This document shows, piece after piece, positions 17,641 to 26,954 of a stretch of 64,000 bases of DNA. The DNA is from JAAELZ01 sp047639475 (lineage in GTDB: Bacteria > Pseudomonadota > Gammaproteobacteria > Arenicellales > Poriferihabitantaceae), in NCBI GenBank assembly GCA_047639475.1, contig JBLIOD010000004.1:1-64000 (forward strand). The letters are read 5' to 3'. Position 1 is the first letter of the stretch; every line of letters begins with the position of its first letter. A program made the position numbers and the translations under genes. The notes beneath the pieces are model-generated. The model was not told the DNA's origin. It saw only the letters and a program-made list of their open reading frames with translations, and ran no database searches.

Positions 17641-17650
17641 ACGGGTTATA

Positions 17651-18919
17651 GTGATCTGGCTTTATCGACTCATTTTGTTTCTGGCGCCGCCATTCACCCT
17701 GGTAAGGTTGTGGACTGGGTCGCGTAAAAACCCAGAATACGCCAAGCGTTTGATAGAACGAACAGGGCGGTTACCCACCACGCCTAAAGCAGGGTGCATT
17801 TGGGTTCACGCTGTGTCAGTGGGTGAATCAATAGCCGCGACACCGCTTATCACTGCTTTGCTTGAGAAATACCCAGAGCAGGAGTTGCTTGTTACTTGCA
17901 CTACCCCAACGGGTTCGCAGACTATTCAAAAAGCTTTTGGTGGCCGAGTGCACCACAGCTACTTTCCCTACGACTATCAATGGTTCGTAAATCGATTTTT
18001 AAAGCAAGCACAGCCCAAGATGCTGATCTTAATGGAGACTGAGCTGTGGCCCAATATGTTGATGGCTTGTCATCGGCGCGGCGTCAAAACGGCGATCGTT
18101 AATCTACGTCTGAGTGACAAGTCCTTTAAACTCTATAAGCGGTTAAGTTACCTGCTCAAGCCGATACTCAAGCACGTCGATGTTTTTTCGGCTCAAACTG
18201 AAGTGGATGGCCAACGTATAGTTCAAATGGGGGCGGCGACTGAATCAGTTTCCGTAACAGGTAATTTGAAGTACGATAATGTTGATTCAATTGTTGAAAA
18301 AGGCGATGATTTGGTCTCTCAGCTTGATATTAGCAATCGCATGGTATGGTGCGCAGGCAGCACTCACCAAGGTGAAGATGAAATGGTATTGACAGCGCAC
18401 CGCGCTTTACTGCAACAGATACCCGGCGCCTTACTCGTTATCGCGCCGAGACATCCGGAGCGTTTTACTGATGTCAGTTTACTTTCAGAGTCTAGGTTCA
18501 TAACGCAGCGATGGTCAAACCTTGTCAACAATGATCAGCCTGCTGAAGCAACCGAAGTGCTCATTCTGGATACCATTGGGGATTTGAAACAGTTTATAGC
18601 CCTGTCTAACTTTTGTTTTATCGGGGGCAGTTTGGTTAATGTCGGAGGGCATAATGTTTTAGAAGCTTGTGGTGTGGGGGTGCCCGTATTATTTGGGCCC
18701 TATATGCAAAATTTTAAGCAAATCGCTGAGAAAGTCGTGCAATCTGATTCGGGAGTTCAAGTACTGAGTGAGGAGGAGTTAATCACTAAGGTAGCCTATT
18801 TGGCGAGTAATGCAGCGCTGAGGCAGGCAATGGCTGTAAACGGTGTCGCCTTGATACAGAGAAATCGAGGTGCCTTGAAAAGAACCCTCAAGCTAGTTCA
18901 TGATCTAAATAGTGGCTAG
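17651..18919 (+). CDS. waaA: 3-deoxy-D-manno-octulosonic acid (Kdo) transferase
   Basis: A 422-residue GT-B glycosyltransferase that adds Kdo to the lipid A precursor at the cytoplasmic face of the inner membrane. It has an N-terminal membrane anchor (IWLYRLILFLAPPFTLVRLW), then IWVHAVSVGES with the catalytic-region glutamate, LLVTCTTPTGSQ, LMETELWPNML, VIAPRHPER, and the CMP-sugar-binding FIGGSLVNVGGHNVLEAC. Starts at GTG 17651, ten bases after hemF. It is the last gene of the long plus-strand run. Confidence 0.95.
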   Translation: MIWLYRLILFLAPPFTLVRLWTGSRKNPEYAKRLIERTGRLPTTPKAGCIWVHAVSVGESIAATPLITALLEKYPEQELLVTCTTPTGSQTIQKAFGGRVHHSYFPYDYQWFVNRFLKQAQPKMLILMETELWPNMLMACHRRGVKTAIVNLRLSDKSFKLYKRLSYLLKPILKHVDVFSAQTEVDGQRIVQMGAATESVSVTGNLKYDNVDSIVEKGDDLVSQLDISNRMVWCAGSTHQGEDEMVLTAHRALLQQIPGALLVIAPRHPERFTDVSLLSESRFITQRWSNLVNNDQPAEATEVLILDTIGDLKQFIALSNFCFIGGSLVNVGGHNVLEACGVGVPVLFGPYMQNFKQIAEKVVQSDSGVQVLSEEELITKVAYLASNAALRQAMAVNGVALIQRNRGALKRTLKLVHDLNSG

Positions 18920-18931
18920 ATTTTCGACAGC

Positions 18932-20152
18932 TTAAGCCGATGGCTTTTTTATAAGAGACATCGAAAATAGACAAATCAATAGCCCCAACCCTCCTGTAGT
19001 AAGCGCGACTTGAAGTAGGGTGGATAGGCTAAGCCAGTCGAGAGTTTGGGTTGTTGGAATGAGCTTGGATAATCCGATTAAACCAATTGAAAACACCAGT
19101 CTAGCGCTCAAGCTTTGCAGCGATAAATAGGTTGCCCGTATATCACTGCTTATAAAAGGCGCGATTGTTGCGTTGACGGGAGCGTGGGTGAGCGCCATGG
19201 GGAAGTTGCGAAAGATAACGGTAAAAATCAACAGGCTACTGAGTACGAAGGCTAGGCTACTAATGATGATTAGCTGAGCGCTCATGGCGAGCATAAGCAA
19301 TGTTTTAACGCCAAACCGGTCTGATAATCTAACGCTGTACGCTGCCCCCAGCGTACCGCCGAACATGGATATTGCAATGATGATGCCCGAAATCAAAGGA
19401 GAGCTTTCTTGCTGCAGCCATTGAATGTTTAGGAGCTTGATATAGGGCTGATAAAATTCATAGGCTATATGCTCCATGCAGTACATCAAAACCATTACGC
19501 CGAATATCCATGCGAGCACAGGGGTTCGCAAGTGTTTCACGCAAGTTATTAAGGTAGCGCTGAAGGAGTATGGGGCGTTTAATTTAGTCTCAATGCTCGC
19601 TGGTTCAACAAATTGTAAAGCCAGTAGCAGCATCCAACCTGCGCCCATCAGGGATAGCCCGTATGCCAGCTGTAAATTTACTAAGCCGAGTAGTCCGCCG
19701 AGCAAACAGGAGATCGCCAGCGCTGCAAAGCCGTACTGTTGGCCTTTGGCCTCATGGTCGGCGTAGTTGTCCTGTTGCTTGAGGTTGAGTAATGAATCGT
19801 ATAGTAGAGCGGTATCTGTGCCCGACATCATAGCCATCCCTAAGGCTAATAGCGTTTGCCCGATAAGTAATCCCTCGAAGTCGCTGGCAAAAATGAAGGC
19901 TAGATAAGCGCTAATAAAAGCGAAGGAAGAAATAACCAATGTTATGCGCCGGCCAACGCGATCAGAAAAATAGCCTGAAGGTACCTCGAACAAACAGACA
20001 CAAAAGTAGTAGATGGCGCCTAGTTGTATGACTTCAGAAAGTGAAACATACTGACTAAAATATAAGAAGAATATCGGCAACCACGCCATGATGCTGGACG
20101 CGGCTTGAAACCAGGGATAACGCTCGATATTATGTTGGATAGAGCGTTGCAC
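18932..20152 (-). CDS. MFS transporter
   Basis: A 406-residue membrane protein with about 12 hydrophobic segments. The loop 2-3 motif GYFSDRVGRRITLV (about 57-70) matches the major-facilitator motif A, and a related SVRLSDRFGVKTLL sits after the central loop, as expected of the two-fold repeat. Substrate cannot be predicted. The GTG start at 20152 abuts the stop of the spermidine-synthase-like gene, so the two are translationally coupled; transporters linked to aminopropyltransferase-like proteins are known in several bacteria. Confidence 0.85.
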   Translation of the reverse strand: MQRSIQHNIERYPWFQAASSIMAWLPIFFLYFSQYVSLSEVIQLGAIYYFCVCLFEVPSGYFSDRVGRRITLVISSFAFISAYLAFIFASDFEGLLIGQTLLALGMAMMSGTDTALLYDSLLNLKQQDNYADHEAKGQQYGFAALAISCLLGGLLGLVNLQLAYGLSLMGAGWMLLLALQFVEPASIETKLNAPYSFSATLITCVKHLRTPVLAWIFGVMVLMYCMEHIAYEFYQPYIKLLNIQWLQQESSPLISGIIIAISMFGGTLGAAYSVRLSDRFGVKTLLMLAMSAQLIIISSLAFVLSSLLIFTVIFRNFPMALTHAPVNATIAPFISSDIRATYLSLQSLSARLVFSIGLIGLSKLIPTTQTLDWLSLSTLLQVALTTGGLGLLICLFSMSLIKKPSA

Positions 20153-20872
20153 CTAAAGTTTAGCTAAGTACACGCTGTTGGTGGATTCTTGCTCTCTAAA
20201 CGGATTTGGGAAACTAACAATGTGTGAGCTAATTGAATTGAAGACACTGCCAAGTAAGTCCTCGAATGATTTATCAGGTGGGTCATTTGACCATAGCCCA
20301 AATAGGCCGCCAGGCTTGAGTTTGTCAGCCATCGCTTGTAAAGACGCTTCGGTATAAAACTGACTATTTTCTTCATTTAGCCAATGGCTGGGCGAATGAT
20401 CGATATCTAGCAATATGGCATCAACCAATCGGTCTGGTTGCTCGGGATAAAAGCCGCAGTCTGATTGAGTGGCGATGGCAAAAAAATCGCCTAAGCGCAA
20501 TTCGCAACGCGGATCTTGGCTGAGCGTTTCACCGAGTGGTACCAAACAGTTGTTATGCCAGTCGATGACAGGCTGCATAACATCTATCACAGTCAGTGAA
20601 GTGACTTGATCATCTTCCAAAGCAGCGGCGGCGGTGTAGCCGAGGCCCAAGCCGCCAACAATAATTTCTAGTTTATCTCCTTCAAGCTCGAGTAACGCTA
20701 GCTTGGATAATTGGATTTCAGCTTCGGTAAACAAGCTCGACATCAAGAATTCGTCGCCTAGTTTAACTTCATACAGTATTTTCCCGTTCAACCTAGGCTC
20801 AGCGCGCATTCTTAGGCTGATGTCACCTAGTGGAGTAGATTGAAAATCAAGCTCTTTGATATTGAATGTCAT
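20153..20872 (-). CDS. Spermidine synthase-like protein
   Basis: A 239-residue protein of the spermine/spermidine synthase superfamily. A Rossmann nucleotide-binding motif is present (EIIVGGLGLGYTAAAAL, about 69-85), then TVIDVMQPVIDWH, and a DAILLDIDHSPSHWL stretch where true aminopropyltransferases have their catalytic Asp loop (D-x-x-D-P). The classical GGGDG and the putrescine-pocket residues are not obvious, so polyamine synthesis should not be assumed. It lies between yaeQ (35 bases upstream) and the MFS gene (no gap). Confidence 0.72.
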   Translation of the reverse strand: MTFNIKELDFQSTPLGDISLRMRAEPRLNGKILYEVKLGDEFLMSSLFTEAEIQLSKLALLELEGDKLEIIVGGLGLGYTAAAALEDDQVTSLTVIDVMQPVIDWHNNCLVPLGETLSQDPRCELRLGDFFAIATQSDCGFYPEQPDRLVDAILLDIDHSPSHWLNEENSQFYTEASLQAMADKLKPGGLFGLWSNDPPDKSFEDLLGSVFNSISSHIVSFPNPFREQESTNSVYLAKL

Positions 20873-20907
20873 GCTAGTTTTATGAGGTTGGGTTTATGAG
20901 GCTGGCT

Positions 20908-21441
20908 TTATGAAGTTAAGTCAGTCCAATTGATTTCGCAAGCACCAGCACCGGTAGCAAACAGAGCACTGTCCTCAGAAAGGGTCAACGAGGCATCGCA
21001 AGTCCGCTCTGCCAACACGGCCAAGTCTTGCATCTGCGAATAGGCTAGTTGCCGCACATTTACGCCATGCTTGATAACGCTTCGCTGATTTTGTTGCCAC
21101 CAAGCGTCCGATTTTGTATTGAAAGTGTAAACCCATGTTTGTTTTGCCTTGCGTGATGCTTTCTTTATGCGGTCGGCAGTGGGTTCACCGACATCTATCC
21201 AGAGATCAATCAATCCGTCTAAAGTTTGTGCCCATAGATCAGGCTCTTCAGGCTCGTACAAACCTTTGGTGAAGGTGATATTTTGTCGTGCGTTAAAGCA
21301 AAAGGCTAACACCCTGACCATCATGCGTTCGATGGTTTCTGAGGGGTGTAGCGCAACGGTCAAATTTAGATTGTCGTAATAATTGTTGTCTAGGTCAGAC
21401 AAGGCAATTTTGAATTTGTAAATAGTAGGTTTGGCAGCCAT
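20908..21441 (-). CDS. yaeQ: YaeQ family protein
   Basis: A 177-residue protein that matches YaeQ along its length: N-terminal KPTIYKFKIALSDLDNNYY, HPSETIERMMVRVLAFC, EPEEPDLWAQTLDGLIDLWIDVGEP, and C-terminal QDLAVLAERTC. YaeQ has a PD-(D/E)XK nuclease-like fold; the D-x-n-E/D-x-x pattern EPDLW...IDVG fits. Its function is not established (early work linked it to suppression of an rfaH defect in Salmonella). One base separates it from the choline-sulfatase stop, so it is in the same transcript. Confidence 0.9.
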   Translation of the reverse strand: MAAKPTIYKFKIALSDLDNNYYDNLNLTVALHPSETIERMMVRVLAFCFNARQNITFTKGLYEPEEPDLWAQTLDGLIDLWIDVGEPTADRIKKASRKAKQTWVYTFNTKSDAWWQQNQRSVIKHGVNVRQLAYSQMQDLAVLAERTCDASLTLSEDSALFATGAGACEINWTDLTS

Positions 21442-21442
21442 G

Positions 21443-23008
21443 TTATTTCCATTTTGGCGTAAATACTTCAGGCCGTGGGTAGCGTGATTTCACATCAAAA
21501 TCGCTGAGTTCTAGATGGCTACGAGTGTACTGTTCGCTAGGGTCAGGTCTCGGGTCGTAATCCCATGACGTGTATTTTCCGATTCGTAGCGCGGCGTGTA
21601 ACGTACGCCGTTTATATTGCGAGTGAACAACTTGCTCGAATACGACATCGGTATCCCAATGGTCGGTGACTTGTTTTCGAAAGTCGGCTACTTGATCACC
21701 ATAACTATCTTGCGCGGCAAGATTGATCAGTTCGTTGGGGTCGGCACCTAAGTCGTAAAGTAACTCATCATCAGCGGGACAATGAATATATTTCAGATTG
21801 CCTTGGCGAATCATCAGCATCGGCGCACAAGAGCCTTCTGCAAGGTATTCGCTAACGCAGCGATTTGGGTCTTGGGCTGTTTCCCCATGACACAAACCTA
21901 CTAATGACCGACCAGAAAGTGGGTCAATAGGGGTGGGTGATGATGCGCCAGTTTTAAGCGCTGCTAGCTCCACCAAAGTGGGCAATACATCCACTTGCGC
22001 AACGGGTTGCCTAACGCGTGAGGCTTTAAATCGATTGGGTTGCCAAATAATTAGCGGTATGCGGTTAGACCATTCAAGAAACGACATTTTGTACCATAAA
22101 CCGCGTTCACCCAACATGTCGCCGTGATCGGAGACGATCATGATAGTGGTGTCTTCTAGCATCTCGCACTCTTCTAGCGTGCCGATCAACTTTCCAACCC
22201 ATTCGTCAACGTAGGATATATTGGCGTAGTAAGCGCGGCGTGCACGGCGAATTTCTTCGTCGCTTATGTCTACTGCATCTAGCGCAATTACTTTTTCTAA
22301 TCGAAGGCTGTGACTATCATTTTCTTCTTTGGAGGGTCTGGCCACAGTGGGCAATTCAATTTCTTCGTCTTCATATAGATCCCAATGTTTTTTACGGCAA
22401 GCATAAGGGTCGTGCGGGTGAATAAAGCTCGCAACTAAACATAAAGGTCGTTCGTCAGTAGTGCGCGCATGGTTGTATATGGCCTGTACTGATTGAGCAC
22501 CCACGTCATCGTCGTAAGTTAATTGATTTGTAATAGCCGCCACGCCCGCTTGTTTAACGCTAGACATGTTGTGATACCACAAGTCGATGCGTTCATCTGG
22601 GTTGGTCCAGTCTGGCATCCAGCCGAAATCCGCGGGATAGACATCTGTGGTTAAGCGCTCTTCAAAGCCATGTAATTGATCAGAGCCAACAAAGTGCATT
22701 TTCCCGGCCAAACAAGTTCGATAGCCCATCATGCGTAAATAATGTGCAAAAGTTGGCATAGTAGACGGCATATATGCTGCATTATCATAACCGCCGCTTT
22801 GTGAAATGTTCTGGCCTGTCATAAACGCATAACGAGCTGGTGTGCACAGCGGGCTGCTGGAATAGGCCGCATCAAAGGTGACACCTTCCCGCGCTAAACG
22901 ATCGATATTAGGGCTCTTTACCACCGGATGCCCGTAACAACCTAAGGCTTTAGCGGTAAGTTGATCCGCCATGATAACGACTATATTTTGCTGTTTATTT
23001 GAAGACAT
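21443..23008 (-). CDS. betC: Choline-sulfatase
   Basis: A 521-residue type I sulfatase that hydrolyses choline-O-sulfate to choline and sulfate. The formylglycine signature C55-T-P-A-R59 is present, with the N-terminal metal-binding MADQL and SDHGDMLGERGLWYKMSF later. The C-terminal tail (YTSWDYDPRPDPSEQYTRSHLELSDFD) matches the choline-sulfatase-specific C-terminal domain. Without a signal peptide it should be cytoplasmic. The usual neighbours betA, betB, betI and the choline transporters are not in the window; here it leads a run with yaeQ, a spermidine-synthase-like gene and an MFS gene. Confidence 0.9.
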   Translation of the reverse strand: MSSNKQQNIVVIMADQLTAKALGCYGHPVVKSPNIDRLAREGVTFDAAYSSSPLCTPARYAFMTGQNISQSGGYDNAAYMPSTMPTFAHYLRMMGYRTCLAGKMHFVGSDQLHGFEERLTTDVYPADFGWMPDWTNPDERIDLWYHNMSSVKQAGVAAITNQLTYDDDVGAQSVQAIYNHARTTDERPLCLVASFIHPHDPYACRKKHWDLYEDEEIELPTVARPSKEENDSHSLRLEKVIALDAVDISDEEIRRARRAYYANISYVDEWVGKLIGTLEECEMLEDTTIMIVSDHGDMLGERGLWYKMSFLEWSNRIPLIIWQPNRFKASRVRQPVAQVDVLPTLVELAALKTGASSPTPIDPLSGRSLVGLCHGETAQDPNRCVSEYLAEGSCAPMLMIRQGNLKYIHCPADDELLYDLGADPNELINLAAQDSYGDQVADFRKQVTDHWDTDVVFEQVVHSQYKRRTLHAALRIGKYTSWDYDPRPDPSEQYTRSHLELSDFDVKSRYPRPEVFTPKWK

Positions 23009-23102
23009 AATGCTTGCTGCTTATTGGCTGTTTTAGGGTGCATGAAGCGGTAAAAATTTCTGTGTAGGAGCATACACATTGCAAGCCTTCTAAACAATCG
23101 TC

Positions 23103-23123
23103 CAGTCGTCAAACAGTCGTCAA
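23103..23123. repeat. Two 11-bp tandem units between betC and glnE
   Basis: CAGTCGTCAA occurs at 23103-23112 and 23114-23123, one helical turn apart, in the 178-base divergent gap between the choline-sulfatase gene and glnE. A tandem operator is possible but unproven. Confidence 0.4.
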
Positions 23124-23186
23124 TCAACTGATATCAGGGTCGATTGCGACTGGTAACTACGAACCATCGTCAGGTAATATTGGCAA

Positions 23187-25946
23187 ATGAATTTATCCCA
23201 GCGTGTCGAAGCATCTAGCTATTTATGGTCGCTGTTTGCGCAGTTTCCTGAGTATCAACCTTATGTGAGTGGTGAACAGGTTGTAGCGCTTAAGCAACTT
23301 GATTTGATTAGCAGTCAGATTGTTTCTTGCGAAGACGAATTAGTTACTAATATGGAAGCGTTCACCGTTAATTTACGCGAGCAGAAAAACCGCTTCACTT
23401 TGCTTTGGTCATTGGCTTCTTTCTCGGATGCTTTGAGTTTCGAGGCCTTAGGTCAAGCACAAAGCAATTTCGCAATGCTGTGCGCTCAACAGGCGCTCAA
23501 TGCCGCCATGCATTCGCCGCGTATTGTGAAGCTGTACGCCGGTCAAGCGCTTCCGGACGCAACTGAAAACGGTTTGTTTGTATTGGCAATGGGAAAGCTA
23601 GGCGGCTTTGATTTGAACTTTTCTAGCGATATCGACTTGGTGGCTTTTTATGATAAAGAGCGCTTTTCCTGCCCGCGCATGCAAGGAGCCACTTTTGTGG
23701 TTACACAGATATTACAAGCTATGACGCAAATCTTGGTGGGTAATGGGGATAGTGAATTGATTTGGCGGGTAGACTGGCGGCTACGTCCGCACGCTTCTTT
23801 ACGAAACCTAAGTATGCCGACACTCTCGGCTGACGATTTTTATCATTATCATGCACAGCCGTGGCACCGTTTGGCAATGATCAAAGCACGGCCTATTGCT
23901 GGGGATCTAAGCGCTGGAAAAAATTTCTTGGATGACCTGTCCTCTTTCCTGTGGCGTCATGATTTAGATTATCGAGCACTAGACGACCTTGAATCGCTTA
24001 AGCATAAAATCAACCGAGAGCATCCAGAGTTAGAAGGGCAACGCAGACAATCTGAACAAGAGCAACATCTCGCGAAGGGTTATAACCTAAAGCTGGGAAC
24101 CGGGGGTATCAGAGAGATTGAATTTATTGTGAATGCCTTGCAACTGATTTGGGGTGGAAGAAAACCAGAGTTGCGTCAAACTAATACTTTAAATGCATTG
24201 ACCTGTTTGGTGAATATTGGTTTATATCATGAACAAGCGGGTCGCTGTCTGGGCGAGGCTTATCAGTTTTATAGACTAGCTGAGAATGCGCTACAAATGA
24301 TGGAAAATTCTCAGCGTTATCATCTGCCAGAAAAAACCGAGAACCAACACAAGCTGTTGATACTACTTGGGTTAGAATCTTGGTCTGAATTTGAAGACCA
24401 ATTATTGCTGCATAGAAGTAGTGTGAGCGACGCATTCGCCAACCTGTTTGCAGATAAACGCACTAAGGGCGAGCAAGCCCCAGTAAAGGAGCAGTTTGAT
24501 TGGGACAATAAACAGCTCAATGAGCAAACATCTGAAATAGTTCAACTGTGGAAAGAAGGATTCAGAAACTACGGAGTACATGAAAGCTACGCCAGCTCTC
24601 TCAAAGCTCTGGCCAAAGAGCTAGACCGCATTATTGCAGTGGCTGAGCTTGATGCTAATGAAGCGATTATTAAGCTGGACCAGTTTTTCCATAGCTTGCC
24701 ACCGGGTGGGCAATACTTTCGACTGTTAAAAGAATATCCCGCTTTGCTCGATAAGCTTATTCAACCCTTATTGCATTCTGACGCAATGGCTATCTTGCTG
24801 CAACAATCGCCGCACATCATCGATCGTTTTCTAGAGGACTGCGTGCCCTTATCGCCAGCTATGGAGTTGGATACTTCCACTATCTTTTATACACAAGATT
24901 TTGAAACACGACTCCAAAACTTACGCCGCTTGGCCAATGAAGAGCTTTATCTTGTCTATTTGCAGTACTTTAATGCTGAACTAACCGCTCGGCAGTTTGA
25001 GGCTAGTTTGAGTCATCTCGCAAAGTGTTTAATAGAGATATGCCTACAGGTGACCTGTGATGAGTTGCAACTCAAAGAATCGCCCATCGGGGTGATAGGC
25101 TTCGGAAAGCTGGGTATGGGAGCCATGATGCCTATGTCTGACCTTGACTTGGTGTTTCTATTTGACGATATCGAAGACTTGCAATTAGCGAGTCAATTTG
25201 CCAGCAAGCTAACCACCGTTATCTCGACGCCGATGAAACAAGGGAGGGTCTATGAGCTAGATACCCGTTTACGCCCCTCCGGCAAGTCTGGGGCTGCGAC
25301 AATTAGCTTAGAGAGTTTTAGAAAACACCAGCTAGACCACACGCATACTTGGTCTCATTTGGCCTTGGTGCCGGCCAACTTTGTGGCAGGAAATAGAGAT
25401 GTTGGCAGCAAGTTTACACAGATCAAAAATGAAGTCTTGTCAAAGCCACGTGATCTAGTTCAATTTAAAAAGGATTGTTTGAAGATGTTGGTGCGCATCA
25501 AGAAACAACGCACATTGGAAGGAGTCGAAAATCAGTTTGTCAGTAAACGTCGCTCTGGTGGTCTATCAGAGTTGGAGTACTTGATTTGCTGTGAAGCGAT
25601 TCTGCAACATCAAAATAAGCCACTAGCTTGGTCGAGTTCGTTTGATGAGTTAGCAGCAAGTTTTGCTATAGAAATGGGCGCTAAAATTGACGACGGCTTA
25701 TTATTTATGCGGGATTTTCAACTAGAGGTGCGCTTATTTGGTGATGAGGCGCGTCCTTTGAGTGAACTCAGTTTGTTGGTGAAAGAGCATATCAAGAGCA
25801 TATTTAATGTTGATTGTGTTGAGCAGGCTGAAATACAAATGCAATCTTTCACCAAAATGACGACAGAATTTGACCAACGCTTTTTTAAGAGCGTTGATAT
25901 CAAAGAAATGGAAGGCTGGCAAGAGCAGCAGATTCGATGGCATTAA
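23187..25946 (+). CDS. glnE: Bifunctional glutamine synthetase adenylyltransferase/adenylyl-removing enzyme
   Basis: A 919-residue protein that adenylylates and deadenylylates glutamine synthetase in response to nitrogen status through PII. It carries two nucleotidyltransferase domains with their paired metal-binding Asp residues: N-terminal (adenylyl-removing) SSDIDLVAF with D148/D150, and C-terminal (adenylyltransferase) MSDLDLVFLFD with D652/D654. Each is preceded by a GKLG motif (MGKLGGFDLNF; GFGKLGMGAMM). DTRLRPSGKSG and KRRSGGLSELEYL are also typical. Length is close to the family (about 940). No neighbour in the window explains its placement. Confidence 0.95.
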   Translation: MNLSQRVEASSYLWSLFAQFPEYQPYVSGEQVVALKQLDLISSQIVSCEDELVTNMEAFTVNLREQKNRFTLLWSLASFSDALSFEALGQAQSNFAMLCAQQALNAAMHSPRIVKLYAGQALPDATENGLFVLAMGKLGGFDLNFSSDIDLVAFYDKERFSCPRMQGATFVVTQILQAMTQILVGNGDSELIWRVDWRLRPHASLRNLSMPTLSADDFYHYHAQPWHRLAMIKARPIAGDLSAGKNFLDDLSSFLWRHDLDYRALDDLESLKHKINREHPELEGQRRQSEQEQHLAKGYNLKLGTGGIREIEFIVNALQLIWGGRKPELRQTNTLNALTCLVNIGLYHEQAGRCLGEAYQFYRLAENALQMMENSQRYHLPEKTENQHKLLILLGLESWSEFEDQLLLHRSSVSDAFANLFADKRTKGEQAPVKEQFDWDNKQLNEQTSEIVQLWKEGFRNYGVHESYASSLKALAKELDRIIAVAELDANEAIIKLDQFFHSLPPGGQYFRLLKEYPALLDKLIQPLLHSDAMAILLQQSPHIIDRFLEDCVPLSPAMELDTSTIFYTQDFETRLQNLRRLANEELYLVYLQYFNAELTARQFEASLSHLAKCLIEICLQVTCDELQLKESPIGVIGFGKLGMGAMMPMSDLDLVFLFDDIEDLQLASQFASKLTTVISTPMKQGRVYELDTRLRPSGKSGAATISLESFRKHQLDHTHTWSHLALVPANFVAGNRDVGSKFTQIKNEVLSKPRDLVQFKKDCLKMLVRIKKQRTLEGVENQFVSKRRSGGLSELEYLICCEAILQHQNKPLAWSSSFDELAASFAIEMGAKIDDGLLFMRDFQLEVRLFGDEARPLSELSLLVKEHIKSIFNVDCVEQAEIQMQSFTKMTTEFDQRFFKSVDIKEMEGWQEQQIRWH

Positions 25947-26000
25947 GGACTTGTTCGGCTTTAAGAGTATAGAATTACGCAACCGATAATCGATAGCGGT

Positions 26001-26006
26001 TATAAT
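26001..26006 (+). promoter_or_regulatory. Candidate -10 box upstream of accD
   Basis: A perfect TATAAT lies 30 bases before the accD ATG, in the 89-base gap after glnE. The -35 region at normal spacing is poor, so the promoter would need an activator or be weak. Confidence 0.35.
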
Positions 26007-26035
26007 TACACCGTAAAAATAAACACTGCAATAAA

Positions 26036-26920
26036 ATGAATTGGTTAGATCGAATAATTCCCCCTAAGATTAAACAAACCCGTGCTGACGGCAAGGGTGT
26101 GCCAGAAGGTTTGTGGCGTAAATGTGGGGGCTGTAAAGCCGTGTTGTACGGCGCTGAATTGGAAAATTTAAATGGGGTCTGCCCAAAATGTGGGCACCAT
26201 CACCGCATCAGCGCGATGCAGCGCTTACGCGGTTTTCTTGCAACCCAAGAGCTTAACCTCATTGGCGAAGAGGTAAAAACCAAAGATGTGCTCAAATTTC
26301 GAGATATTAAAAAATATAAGGACCGCCTATCTGACGCCAAAAAGAACACAGAAGCATCAGAGGCTTTAGTGGTGGCGAAAGGCCAACTGCTAGGCATGCC
26401 CGTGGTAGTGGCTGCATTCGATTTCGGTTTTATGGGGGGCTCTATGGGGTCAGTGGTAGGGGAGCGATTTGTACGTGGCGCCGAACTCAGCTTAAAAGAA
26501 AATATTCCCTTTATTTGTTTTTCCGCTAGTGGCGGCGCCCGAATGCAAGAAGGCTTGTTCTCGCTAATGCAGTTGACCAAAACTGTTGCGTCACTTAAGC
26601 GATTAAAACGAGCGTCAATACCTTATGTTTCTATCTTAACCGATCCAACTATGGGCGGCGTGTCGGCCAGTTTTGCGATGCTCGGCGATATTATTGTGGC
26701 TGAGCCCAATGCGCTTATCGGTTTTGCTGGACCAAGAGTGATTGAACAAACGGTGCGAGAAACCTTGCCAGAGGGGTTTCAAAGAGCGGAGTTTTTACTT
26801 GATCATGGTGCGATTGATATGATTGTTGAGCGCAATGAGTTGCCCCAATGTATTCATACTTTTTTGTCCACTGTAAAAATGAATAATCAGTCTGTTAACC
26901 CGATAGAATCAGTTGCTTAA
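26036..26920 (+). CDS. accD: Acetyl-CoA carboxylase carboxyltransferase subunit beta
   Basis: A 294-residue subunit that with AccA moves the carboxyl group from carboxybiotin to acetyl-CoA. The N-terminal zinc ribbon is intact (C30-x2-C33 and C49-x2-C52), and the crotonase-fold core has ASGGARMQEG, DPTMGGVSASFAMLGD and GFAGPRVIEQTVRE. It is followed 34 bases later by folC, the same accD-folC-SPOR protein-cvpA-purF order found in E. coli and relatives. Confidence 0.97.
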   Translation: MNWLDRIIPPKIKQTRADGKGVPEGLWRKCGGCKAVLYGAELENLNGVCPKCGHHHRISAMQRLRGFLATQELNLIGEEVKTKDVLKFRDIKKYKDRLSDAKKNTEASEALVVAKGQLLGMPVVVAAFDFGFMGGSMGSVVGERFVRGAELSLKENIPFICFSASGGARMQEGLFSLMQLTKTVASLKRLKRASIPYVSILTDPTMGGVSASFAMLGDIIVAEPNALIGFAGPRVIEQTVRETLPEGFQRAEFLLDHGAIDMIVERNELPQCIHTFLSTVKMNNQSVNPIESVA

Positions 26921-26954
26921 GCAATAATTTGACCCCTATTCGCAGTTAACAGCA

